A stretch of 50,553 nucleotides of DNA from the NCBI GenBank assembly GCA_017405765.1, contig JAFQZS010000040.1:1-50553 (forward strand), in the 5' to 3' direction. The DNA comes from Clostridia bacterium (GTDB lineage Bacteria > Bacillota > Clostridia > Oscillospirales > RGIG577). A program made the position numbers and the translations under genes. The notes under the pieces are model-generated. The model ran no database searches. It was given only the letters and a program-made list of their open reading frames with translations, and was not told the origin of the DNA. The first letter of the stretch is position 1. Every line of letters starts with the position of its first letter. This document shows positions 24,574-33,318 of the stretch, piece by piece.

Positions 24574-26247
24574 TCAAGAGCGGTTTTCGGCGTTCTCCCC
24601 CGAACGCGTTTCGCCGCGTTCTTTTATCTCAAGACAAAGCATGGTAAGGTCGTCAAACTGAGGCGCGCCGCCCACGAACGCGTTCACGCTCTCGTGGATA
24701 GACGTAAGTATCTCTTCCGGTCGCTTGTCCTTGTTTTCGTTCAGCGCGGCGAGCATTCTGCCTATCGAATACATGGCGTAGTTTTCATCGGTCGCCTCGG
24801 GAACGCCGTCCGTATAGAGAAACAGCCTGTCGCCGGCTTCAAGAGTCAGCTCGAAATCGCGGTACTTTATATCGGGCATTGCTCCGACAACTAAAGAATG
24901 CTTCGTTTTGAAAAGCTCAAAGCTTCCGTCCTTGCGGCAGACGGCGGCGTCGTCGTGTCCCGCGTTAGCAAAGGTAAGTCTGCCCGTTGACAGCTCAAGT
25001 ATCCCGAGCCACAATGTTACGAACATATCGGCTTTATTATGCTCGCATATATTGTTGTTTACGAATGAAAGTATCTCCGCCGGCGTACCGCCCATATACG
25101 TTCTGTCTGCGATGAGGATATTCGTGACCATCATAAACAGCGCTGCGGGCACGCCTTTGCCGGAAACGTCTCCGATGACAACGGCCAGATGATCGGCGTC
25201 CGTAAGGAAAAAATTATAAAGGTCTCCGCCCGTCTCCTTTGCGGGCGTCATTGAAGCGCAGATATCGAAATCGCTTCTGTCGGGGAATGCCGGAAAGTCG
25301 TTCGGCACGGAATTGCGCTGTATGGCCCCGGCAAGCGACAGCTCCGCTCCTATCCTCTCTTTCTCCGCAGTGACTGACGTGAGATTATCTATATATCTTA
25401 CCATGTCCGATTCCATGGTATCTATGGAGTCGGCAAGGTCGTGTATGACTCTGTACTTGCTTATGTTGCTCAAAGGCTCTCCCTTCGTATTTTCCTTTGC
25501 AAAACGGGACGCCTCTTTCGCCACCTTTTTTACGGGGTCTACGAATTGATTTCTTATGTAAAACGCGGCGAATACCGAGGCGAACAGCGCCAAAAGAAGC
25601 GTTGAGACGGCAACGGTCACAAGATAGGGACGTCTTGCCAAAACGAGCTGGCGCATCGGGCGCTGCATACAGAGAATGGCCGCCACCTCACCCGAAGAGT
25701 TCTTTACTGGCACCATGGTCGTGATATGCGGGTGCTGACCGTCCGTCGGGCTTGTGCGATAGACCGTTTCAAACACAGCCTCGCCGTCGTATATCTCCTT
25801 ATATTTTCGTCTGTATTCGTCGTTTGTAGTGTCGCGCCTGTGCCCCAGCTCCCACGGCGTATATTCCGAATCGTCAACGGTATTGTCAACGCTGTTAAAA
25901 ACGGATACGAACCGTCCGTAATCGGAGGTATCGACCAAAATCACGTAGATGAGCGAGACGCCCATTTTTTTGCAGTATGCGTCAAGGCGTTCCCTTGTAA
26001 GAAGATATTCGTCCGTCTTTTCATCGGCAAGATAATCCTCAAGCGAGTCGCCGTTTACGAGCAGGGCGGCGGTATCGGCCATATGGTAGGTGGACTCGGC
26101 GTATTCTTTTTTAAAAGCGTCGGTAAAGCTTACGTAGCCCACCGTGCTGACTACGATCCCGAACACGAAGAGCACGGCGACGATCGCTCCTATGATGTTT
26201 ACCGACATTGAAGAGCGCATTTTATTCGTTTTTTTCATATTATCCAT
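24574..26247 (-). CDS. SpoIIE/RsbU-type PP2C phosphatase with membrane sensor
   Basis: A 557-aa protein. Two transmembrane segments (about 17-40 and 208-231) enclose an extracytoplasmic sensor domain; a HAMP-like helical region follows to about 300, then a SpoIIE phosphatase domain (about 310-545). Metal-binding residues are Asp342 (GGDLYNF) and Asp360 (IGDVSGKGVPAALFM), with FANAGHDDAA and LFLYTDGVPEATD further on. In known systems such phosphatases remove phosphate from an anti-anti-sigma factor and so release a sigma factor or target. No anti-sigma or STAS gene is near. GGAG precedes the ATG. Confidence 0.9.
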   Translation of the reverse strand: MDNMKKTNKMRSSMSVNIIGAIVAVLFVFGIVVSTVGYVSFTDAFKKEYAESTYHMADTAALLVNGDSLEDYLADEKTDEYLLTRERLDAYCKKMGVSLIYVILVDTSDYGRFVSVFNSVDNTVDDSEYTPWELGHRRDTTNDEYRRKYKEIYDGEAVFETVYRTSPTDGQHPHITTMVPVKNSSGEVAAILCMQRPMRQLVLARRPYLVTVAVSTLLLALFASVFAAFYIRNQFVDPVKKVAKEASRFAKENTKGEPLSNISKYRVIHDLADSIDTMESDMVRYIDNLTSVTAEKERIGAELSLAGAIQRNSVPNDFPAFPDRSDFDICASMTPAKETGGDLYNFFLTDADHLAVVIGDVSGKGVPAALFMMVTNILIADRTYMGGTPAEILSFVNNNICEHNKADMFVTLWLGILELSTGRLTFANAGHDDAAVCRKDGSFELFKTKHSLVVGAMPDIKYRDFELTLEAGDRLFLYTDGVPEATDENYAMYSIGRMLAALNENKDKRPEEILTSIHESVNAFVGGAPQFDDLTMLCLEIKERGETRSGENAENRS

Positions 26248-26404
26248 ATCGTGCTCCTTTTTAAGACGGCGACGCGGCAGGCTTTTTTTGTATATTATAA
26301 TATTTTATCATTATTTTATCGTTCCCGCAATCCCCGCCGCGCGCCTTGATGCGGGAGCGTTTGCGATGTCAATGATTTGAATACTTCGTTTCTTTCGTTT
26401 TTTT

Positions 26405-26445
26405 GAAAAAATACCCCGTACCGTCTTTCGGTACGAGGTATCTTT
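26405..26445 (-). terminator. Terminator of the yjdF-like gene
   Basis: ATACCTCGTACCG / CGGTACGGGGTAT stem with a short AAAGA loop (one wobble pair), followed on the minus strand by TTTTTTC. It lies about 65 bases after the yjdF-like stop. Confidence 0.9.
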
Positions 26446-26505
26446 CCCGTCATTTCGGCTCAAGCGACGCCGTAAGCTTGAAATTCTTCGGCCCCGCAAG
26501 CAGGA

Positions 26506-26922
26506 CTAGCGGCCGCGGTGCTTCTCTTTTTTCTTCTGCTGCTTTTTAAAAAAACGGCGCTCCTTTTCGGCTTCCCGTTCGGCACGGCTTTTTTCCTTGC
26601 GTTCGGCCTTCATTTCCTCGTATTGCGCCTTCAGCGCCTGCTGGGATTTCGTGCCTACGCCGCGCGTCTTTATCTGTTTTTCTGCCTCGCGCCGTCTGCG
26701 CTTCGGATTGTCCGCGCCCTTATGCACGTCGGTTTTTACAGCGGCGCCAAACTTTAGCTTAAAGTAATGGTGCAGCACAAAGTCCCAGACCTCGCAGTCC
26801 TTCGGCTCCGCGCCGAACGTGACTCTGCACACGGACAGACGCCCGTTTGATACGAGCTCGAACACACCCACCCAGAACGGGTCCTCGAAATACACCGTAA
26901 GCTTACCGCTCGTTTTGTCCAT
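26506..26922 (-). CDS. yjdF: YjdF-family protein (DUF2992)
   Basis: A 138-aa protein. Its N-terminal fold reads KLTVYFEDPFWVGVFE and LSVCRVTFGAEPKD CEVWDFVLHHYFKLKFG, which matches the YjdF family; the C-terminal 70 residues are a highly charged Lys/Arg/Glu tail typical of this family. Its function is not proven; the riboswitch that usually controls it senses azaaromatic compounds, so a role in tolerance of such molecules is assumed. Preceded by that kind of leader at 26946-27065 and GGAGG. Confidence 0.85.
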   Translation of the reverse strand: MDKTSGKLTVYFEDPFWVGVFELVSNGRLSVCRVTFGAEPKDCEVWDFVLHHYFKLKFGAAVKTDVHKGADNPKRRRREAEKQIKTRGVGTKSQQALKAQYEEMKAERKEKSRAEREAEKERRFFKKQQKKKEKHRGR

Positions 26923-26945
26923 AACGATCCCTCCGTAATTTTTTT

Positions 26946-27065
26946 GAACGAAGAACGGACGACCCCGGAGGGGGAGGGTTACTTACCCCGCTTTCGCGGG
27001 ACGGCCGGGCTACCTACCGGCTCTGGCGCGTCATTTCGGCGCGCGTTGCGTTTTTATCTTCGTTT
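26946..27065 (-). ncRNA. yjdF-motif riboswitch
   Basis: The minus-strand leader of the yjdF-like gene is closed by a perfect 8-bp stem, AACGAAGA at the 5' side (27064-27057) and TCTTCGTT at the 3' side (26954-26947). Inside are a GCGCGC/GCGCGC pair of arms, the conserved-looking GAGCCGGTAGGTAGC, a CCCGC-GAAA-GCGGG hairpin and a CCCCTCC purine/pyrimidine pairing zone. Layout, position and gene agree with the yjdF motif. Assignment rests on context plus structure, not a covariance score. Confidence 0.8.
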
Positions 27066-27093
27066 TTTATTATGATAAAGCCAAAAGGCCCGA

Positions 27094-27693
27094 TCATTCG
27101 ATTTTTTCTTTCATCCAATCACGTAAAAAGCGCATCTGCTGCTTGGTATGGAACCAGTGCTCGCCGTTCTCCATTACGGTTAGGCTCGCGTTATGCGCTT
27201 TCGCAAAGGCCTCCGTCGTATCGACACAAACGAGCGCATCGCGTCCGCCGCATAGGATATCCGTCGGGACGCTCCATTTAATGGGGTTATCACGCACATA
27301 GCAAAGATAATCCCACGACAGGTCTTCATCGAAGGACGTTTTTATAACGTCCTTTTCGCGAAGCTCGGCCTCCGTGACGCCGGCATAACGCATCATATCC
27401 GTGATAAGCTTCTCCATGTTTATAACGGGCGAAATGAAATATGCATGGGCAATATCCTTTTCGACGCCGGCATTCATGACGAAATACGCGCCTATGCTGT
27501 TCGCGATAAGAAATACTTTGGTATATTTCGCTTTTAAGGCTTTTACCGCTTCGATCATTTCCTCTTTTGTATCCCACGGCGTACTGCCTTTATAGTCGAG
27601 GCCTACGACTTCGCATGCGGGAAAAAGCGGCGCATACCATGCGGCCTCGTCCGCGCTGCCGCCTCTGCCGTGGATATATAATACCGCGTTCAA
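27094..27693 (-). CDS. Small alpha/beta-hydrolase
   Basis: A 199-aa protein that begins at TTG (AAAGGA upstream). It has HGRGGSADEAAW, the nucleophile elbow ANSIGAY (a variant of G-x-S-x-G), then GGRDALV (Asp) and ENGEHWFH (His), so the catalytic triad is complete. Size and motifs resemble RBBP9/YdeN-like serine hydrolases. Substrate unknown. It is directly upstream of the yjdF riboswitch and separated from the next gene by 34 bases. Confidence 0.85.
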   Translation of the reverse strand: MNAVLYIHGRGGSADEAAWYAPLFPACEVVGLDYKGSTPWDTKEEMIEAVKALKAKYTKVFLIANSIGAYFVMNAGVEKDIAHAYFISPVINMEKLITDMMRYAGVTEAELREKDVIKTSFDEDLSWDYLCYVRDNPIKWSVPTDILCGGRDALVCVDTTEAFAKAHNASLTVMENGEHWFHTKQQMRFLRDWMKEKIE

Positions 27694-27727
27694 TATTTAC
27701 CGCCGTCCTTTCAAACCCGACGTTTAT

Positions 27728-28603
27728 TCACGCCGCTTGCCGATCCGTCTCTGGCAAAAGCTCATTCGTAAAGCCGAATATATATTCGGCCATGTCATCC
27801 GGCAGGATGTGTCCCTCTGAGCGGCCGCCGCCACAGATGTGTGCCAATACAGGCCCTTTATCGGTAACTTCTACAGTTCCCCACAGACCGAACAGCCCAT
27901 CAGACGTTTCTCCCGTTATGTAAAAGGTTTGCTTCACATCGTCCGTTCTGTATTCCACTACACTGGACATACCAAAATCATAAAGCGCGTTTAAGCGCTC
28001 AAGCATGCTTCTGTCGAAATCGACTTTGTATTCGCGGTATTCGTCATACTCGTCGTAAAACGATATGGTAACATAAAGAGGCGCTTCGCGCGTATAATAA
28101 TCGCGTATTTCGTCTGCCTGCTCCTTCGGCACGAAAACTTTGCTGTAAAGACGAACCATATCGTAATTTTTTTCGTTTTCGACGGTATAGATATAATCGG
28201 CGTCGCCGTCGGGATATATAAGTGCCGCCTTCTTTTCGCCGCCGTCTTTCCCCGTAAGATAATCAGCAGGCACGTAATCGACGCCGCCCATCGTTATGCC
28301 GGCGTCTCTGTCCCAGTCGTATTCCACGTTTATTTTTTCATCCGCCTCTGCGATCTTGGCGGCACGCGATGCGTCTTCATAAATGTTATATCCCGCAAAA
28401 AGCAAAACCGGCACGCCTAACTGCACGGCTCCCCAAACGGTAAATACCACGGCCAGAGTTTTATGCGATTTCTTTACGGGCCGCCCTCTGCGTTTTTTCA
28501 CCTTCCATACTATGATAAGTATGATCCCCGCGATCAAAATTAAAAGCCCTATTAAAGTCACGGCTAAAACCGCTCCCGCGATCATGAGAGACATAAAAGC
28601 CAA
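27728..28603 (-). CDS. Uncharacterised two-span membrane protein
   Basis: A 291-aa protein with TTG start (AAGGAGG at 9 bases). Two transmembrane segments lie at about 8-33 and 48-70, joined by a basic loop (KVKKRRGRPVKKSHK). Residues 75-291 are extracytoplasmic by the positive-inside rule and contain many Asp, Glu and Tyr (VPKEQADEIRDYYTREAPLYVTISFYDEYDEYREYKVDF). No family recognised and no catalytic motif visible. It precedes the hydrolase gene on the same strand. Confidence 0.65.
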   Translation of the reverse strand: MAFMSLMIAGAVLAVTLIGLLILIAGIILIIVWKVKKRRGRPVKKSHKTLAVVFTVWGAVQLGVPVLLFAGYNIYEDASRAAKIAEADEKINVEYDWDRDAGITMGGVDYVPADYLTGKDGGEKKAALIYPDGDADYIYTVENEKNYDMVRLYSKVFVPKEQADEIRDYYTREAPLYVTISFYDEYDEYREYKVDFDRSMLERLNALYDFGMSSVVEYRTDDVKQTFYITGETSDGLFGLWGTVEVTDKGPVLAHICGGGRSEGHILPDDMAEYIFGFTNELLPETDRQAA

Positions 28604-28691
28604 ATAAATACGCCTCCTTCAAATCTCAGATACATGGGGACATATAGCTTTCATTGACCCCCGTGATGTAAACGTATCCGCTTAAGCTGCG

Positions 28692-31013
28692 TTACTTCAA
28701 TAAATTCTGTGCCATGCGAAACCAAATCGCCTCGACAGGCGTAAGATAATGCTCGGTAAATTCCGTCTGTTCGCTTTCGCTGAGAGCTTTATACCTCCTA
28801 TTCATAGTATCGGCGACCCACTTGAGTACGCGGAAAAACAGTTTTTCCTGTTCTCGGCTCAAAAATGTCCTCCGCATTTCCGACATCATTTCCGCCGCTA
28901 TGATACAGTAGCTTCTTATATGAGGATAATGTTCTTTACCCGTTATTTCTTCCGTTATTATTGACCCTTCACGGTATCTGCGCTTATAGTACGGATGACT
29001 GAGCCTTGCACACGACTCCGATTTTAAAAGGCTTACGAACGTGAACAGAACGTCTTCATATATGATACCGGGATACAGCCTTATGTTGCGTCTGTCAAGA
29101 TGCTCGCGCTTCAAAAGCTGCAGGCACATATTGGCTCTGTAAGATTCGTTTTTAAGTATATCCGCAAGCATCTGCTTCCCCGTTCTCGGAAGGCTCAGAT
29201 CAACTGTTGAAGTATATGCTTTTGGTGCAGAGGTGTACCGCTTTTCCAGTTCTTCGTTTTCATAAAACGGTATGGCGTCGAAAAAGAGCATATCGAGATC
29301 GTACTTTTTTGCATACTCATACGTTTTTTCAAGATGATCGGGCATGATAAGATCGTCGCTGTCAACACAGCAGATATATTCGCCTCTCGCATGGTCGAAC
29401 GCGACGTTTCTGGTAATGGAAAGACCGTGATTTTTCGGCGCGTCGAAAACGACGATTCGGCTGTCTCTTTTTTGGTATTCTTTCATTATGGAAAGACTTC
29501 GGTCCGTCGAGCCGTCGTTTAAGCATATTACCTCAAATTCTTGCATAGTTGACGCCAGTATGCTGTCTAAACATTCGGCAAGGTATTTTTCCGTGTTATA
29601 AACGGGCACTACTACCGTGACTTTCGGAAGGGTTTTATTCTCGCGCATAAATGCAGGCGGAAGTATAAGGCGGTGCGAGATAAGTCTATCTAAGCCGAAA
29701 GTCTCTATGTATCCGTATTCGGAATATTTAAGTATGGCCTCCGCTTTACCATAATACTTGCGGCTTCCTTCGGGATAATAGTCCGCAGGCTTCAAAAGCA
29801 GACCCAATTCTTTTATGCCGAACTGCTTTAAAGCTTTGTATATCGTTTTAAATGCGTCAAAATCGCGCGCCGACTCCAATTCTCGAATAACATATGACAG
29901 CGCAAAGCTCAAAAAAGAAGCTTCGATCTCCTCGTAAACACCTTTATCCGTAAGAGTCTTTTTTAATTCAAACGGCAAAGAGAGGAAGGAAAGCGGATAC
30001 AATGACCTATCGTTGCTCGTTTCATCTTCGCCGCCGCCCCGGCGTGTAAGCAGGACCTTATAAACAGGCGCTATCTTTTTGGCAAGCGCGAGCGCAGTAT
30101 ACGTAAAAACTTCATCTGCCATGCTTATATGGGGATCAAACAGCAAATCATGCGACGATAAAAATTCGCGTCTGAAAAGCTTGTTAAAAAGCACGGGTCC
30201 GGTGAAAGCAAATATATCTGTCAAGCCGCTTTTCCCAAAAAAGGCGCGTGTATCCGAAGGCGTTTTTGCAGGATCCAAAGCCTCGAAGACAGGCGCAGTT
30301 TCTTTGGAAGCGTCAAAGCGTTCGGTCGAAAAAACTACTATATCGGCGCAGGTCTCCTCGGCACAGGCAACCGTATCGCACAAAAGACACGGAGAAAACG
30401 TATCGCCCGCTTCAAGAAAGATAATGTAATCTCCCGAAGCTTTTTCCATGCCGGCATCCCAGGCATTGGAAGGAAACTTGCCTCTTTCTCTTAAAAGCAT
30501 TGCGCGAGGTTCGCTTTTCATAAAATCCCGCAAAAGTTCAAGCGAACGATCCTTGGAGCCCATATCCACGAAAATAAACTCCGCGTTAAGATACTTCTGC
30601 TCGGAAACAGAACGAAATGTTTCCTCAAGATATTCTTCCGCATTGTGAACCGAAATGACGACTGAAACCTTCGGCCCTGTAGGAAGAGGATAATAAAACG
30701 ACTCCGACTGAACGGAATGCATTATTGTCAGGTCTTTATCTCCCACAAAAACCCTTACGGCAATAAAAGCGGGGAGGTCGCTTTCCGAAAGAAGCGCTGA
30801 CAAATCAAATTCACGTCTTTTATTCGGAGAATACCATTCCTTGTAAAATGCAGTTAGGTTTCCACCTTTTTGATACAAAAGATAACATGCGTACTTTTGG
30901 TCCTCTTTTGGCGATTCAATCGTACAGATAAGTTTGTCTCCCTCAAGCTCCGTTGTAAACGAAAAAGGAAGCTGTTCATTTTTAAACTCTGTTCGGATTT
31001 TTAAACCGCTCAT
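28692..31013 (-). CDS. Double-domain family 2 glycosyltransferase
   Basis: A 773-aa protein from the ATG at 31013 (AAGG 8 bases upstream; the in-frame GTG at 31022 overlaps the site). Residues 1-105 are a beta-rich N-terminal domain with no family seen. A first GT2 domain starts at about 115 (VSVVISVHNAEEYLEETF). A second starts at about 452 (VTVVVPVYNTEKYLAECL) and has the full NDGSTDRS and CVDSDDL (D-x-D type) motifs. The first reads FLEAGDTF where a D-x-D is usual, so only the second may be catalytic. It likely adds sugars to surface polymers. No wzx/wzy genes are near. Confidence 0.85.
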   Translation of the reverse strand: MSGLKIRTEFKNEQLPFSFTTELEGDKLICTIESPKEDQKYACYLLYQKGGNLTAFYKEWYSPNKRREFDLSALLSESDLPAFIAVRVFVGDKDLTIMHSVQSESFYYPLPTGPKVSVVISVHNAEEYLEETFRSVSEQKYLNAEFIFVDMGSKDRSLELLRDFMKSEPRAMLLRERGKFPSNAWDAGMEKASGDYIIFLEAGDTFSPCLLCDTVACAEETCADIVVFSTERFDASKETAPVFEALDPAKTPSDTRAFFGKSGLTDIFAFTGPVLFNKLFRREFLSSHDLLFDPHISMADEVFTYTALALAKKIAPVYKVLLTRRGGGEDETSNDRSLYPLSFLSLPFELKKTLTDKGVYEEIEASFLSFALSYVIRELESARDFDAFKTIYKALKQFGIKELGLLLKPADYYPEGSRKYYGKAEAILKYSEYGYIETFGLDRLISHRLILPPAFMRENKTLPKVTVVVPVYNTEKYLAECLDSILASTMQEFEVICLNDGSTDRSLSIMKEYQKRDSRIVVFDAPKNHGLSITRNVAFDHARGEYICCVDSDDLIMPDHLEKTYEYAKKYDLDMLFFDAIPFYENEELEKRYTSAPKAYTSTVDLSLPRTGKQMLADILKNESYRANMCLQLLKREHLDRRNIRLYPGIIYEDVLFTFVSLLKSESCARLSHPYYKRRYREGSIITEEITGKEHYPHIRSYCIIAAEMMSEMRRTFLSREQEKLFFRVLKWVADTMNRRYKALSESEQTEFTEHYLTPVEAIWFRMAQNLLK

Positions 31014-31210
31014 GATATACACCTTCTTTGATATGACAGCACAAAGAATCTATTTTATAAAGCCGTATACTCTGCGTCTTTCAAAGTTTTCTATTTTACG
31101 AGAATGTGACCAGTGTTGAACATTGATACCGCGAACCGGCGAACGCGCGCCATATGACAGCCGCGCTCACCGAACGCCATATCGAAAATATGTTATCCGA
31201 CGCCGTAGGA

Positions 31211-33067
31211 TTATGTTTGTATACTGTCCCCCGCATAGTAAATACAAAGCTGCGTAATATCGTCAAACTGCGGTACATCCTTCGCAAATTCGTCTATCCT
31301 GCCTAGCACTGTATCGCAGACTTTTCTGCACGCCGCCTCGCCGGAACCGAAATCGTCCGACAGGATATTTAAAAGCCTGTCGTTTCCGAATATTTTGTCG
31401 TCCGGATCGGGGGCTTCGGTCACGCCGTCCGTATAAAGATACAAAATGTCGCCGGGCTGTAGCTTGACCGTCTGCTTTCGATACTTCGTGGCGTCCATTG
31501 CAGCCAGCACCAGATTTGCTTTCTGCATAACAAAGGTCGCCTTTTTTTCGCGGATCAGCACCGGCGGATTATGGCCCGCATTTACGAAATGCAAGACCCC
31601 TGTATCTGTCTCAAGAAAGCCCATCCATGCCGTTAAAAACATTTCCGCATCGTTTCCGTCGCAAAGCTTTGTATTGGCGTTGGTAAACACATCATGCGGC
31701 TCGTCGCCGCGCTCCGCATAATCCCTGAGCACCGTTTTGGCGGTCATCATGAACATGGCGGCCGGGATCCCCTTGCCTGAAACGTCCGCGATAAGAAAAG
31801 CGAGCTTGTTATCATCGAGCAGGTAAAAATCGTAAAAGTCTCCGCCGACCTCTTTCGCCGTCCTCATTTTTGCATAAAGCGAAAACTCTGTTCTGTCCGG
31901 GTAAGGCGGAAATACAGACGGCAGCGCAGATTCCTGTATGTTTTTCGCAAACGCCAGCTCCTCGTCTATCCTGGCCGCTGCGGCCGCGATATATTGTTTC
32001 AGAGTTGTAACCGTTAAGTTTATGTCGTCCGAAAGATCGGAGAATTCTGCGTTTGAACGCACGTCTACCTCTTCGTTTAAGTCCCCTTTCGTGATCTTCG
32101 ACAGTGAGCTGTTGACCTTTCCCAGATTGTCAAGAACAAGATATTTTACCAGAAGGAAAATGACCGTGAACAAAACAAGGAAAAGTATGATCTCCATTAT
32201 GGCCATAACGCTCATGGAGGAGTTTCTCTCAAGGATGATCTCGTTTTCGGGAAGGACGGCCACTATATAATACCCTTCCGAAAAAATATACACGACGGAG
32301 CAGTCTTCGCCGTATACCTGCGAATGGAAAACTTCGTCCTCAGGCATCGTATCGCGGTCGATCCATATACCGGTCTCGCTTAAGTTGCTGCCCGCAAGCC
32401 CATATCGGTCGCTTACTATATTCCACTCCTCATTTGCTATGATGATGCTTCCGGTCTGCCCTACGTGCCGGTTCTTGGCCGCGCTTATAACATTCTGATC
32501 TATGTCCTTCTGAAAACGCTCTCCGTCGTAGCCCACCTGTACGAAGCCGCCGGATCTGAGCGTTACCGCGGCATACTTGCGATAAAGGGAAGGATCGAAC
32601 GAGGTGGGCTGATAATTCTGTACATGCTCATTTTCGGATCCATCAAGCAGCGTAAGAAATTCAGCTGACTGCGCGCCGGAGTGCATATCGTAATCCCGGA
32701 ATTTTCCCATAGTTGTTGCCGTGATGATACCGTTTTCATTTATTATGTTTATTTCCGCCACATCATACTCGCGCATCAATCTAATAAGCTCTTCGGAATT
32801 CGGCGAGACGCCGCCGTCGAGCTGTGCGGCGATGCTGCGAGTAAGCTTCAGAAGGTTCTCGTTCGAAGCGTCGATAACGTCCTGGCGGACGTCCCAAACG
32901 TTTATACGCAAAAGCTCCGCCGCGCTGTCGTTGGACATTTTCGTTTGGTGTATCCATGTGAACGCCATAGAGGCCAAAAAACCCACGACGACGATCAAAA
33001 GCAGCCATCTTAAAAAAGAATAGGAAATCGTTATCCGCCGTTTTTTCTGCTTTTTCACATTATCCAT
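31211..33067 (-). CDS. SpoIIE-type PP2C phosphatase with sensor and HAMP domains
   Basis: A 618-aa protein from the ATG at 33067; GGAGG lies 12 bases upstream. Two transmembrane segments (about 17-38 and 286-310) flank a long extracytoplasmic Cache-like sensor (QTGSIIIANEEWNIVSD near 205-220). A HAMP domain (311-363) and a SpoIIE phosphatase (375-610) follow, with Asp390 (GGDFYDF), Asp408 (IADVSGKGIPAAMFMM), FVNAGHNPP and LYLYTDGVTEAPD. The N-terminus MDN-KK and overall design match the 24574 phosphatase, although the sensors differ. Partners (anti-sigma, STAS) are not in the window. Confidence 0.9.
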   Translation of the reverse strand: MDNVKKQKKRRITISYSFLRWLLLIVVVGFLASMAFTWIHQTKMSNDSAAELLRINVWDVRQDVIDASNENLLKLTRSIAAQLDGGVSPNSEELIRLMREYDVAEINIINENGIITATTMGKFRDYDMHSGAQSAEFLTLLDGSENEHVQNYQPTSFDPSLYRKYAAVTLRSGGFVQVGYDGERFQKDIDQNVISAAKNRHVGQTGSIIIANEEWNIVSDRYGLAGSNLSETGIWIDRDTMPEDEVFHSQVYGEDCSVVYIFSEGYYIVAVLPENEIILERNSSMSVMAIMEIILFLVLFTVIFLLVKYLVLDNLGKVNSSLSKITKGDLNEEVDVRSNAEFSDLSDDINLTVTTLKQYIAAAAARIDEELAFAKNIQESALPSVFPPYPDRTEFSLYAKMRTAKEVGGDFYDFYLLDDNKLAFLIADVSGKGIPAAMFMMTAKTVLRDYAERGDEPHDVFTNANTKLCDGNDAEMFLTAWMGFLETDTGVLHFVNAGHNPPVLIREKKATFVMQKANLVLAAMDATKYRKQTVKLQPGDILYLYTDGVTEAPDPDDKIFGNDRLLNILSDDFGSGEAACRKVCDTVLGRIDEFAKDVPQFDDITQLCIYYAGDSIQT

Positions 33068-33318
33068 TGCTGTATTCGACCTCCATAAAATACGAACGGC
33101 TAATTTATGCGGATACGCCCTTCCATCCGTATAGTTTATTGTAACATATAACGGATTCCCACGCACTATCCTTTTATCTTGCGCATTAAGAAATCAATAA
33201 AGCACAGCGTCTTTGCCTCATCGCCTATGTTCCCTTGGCGTTTATTCACTGATCCTAAAACCCTAAAACTCCCCACAGGCTTTCCTAAGCGGCTCTCGCC
33301 ATGAATGTATTTATGTTA

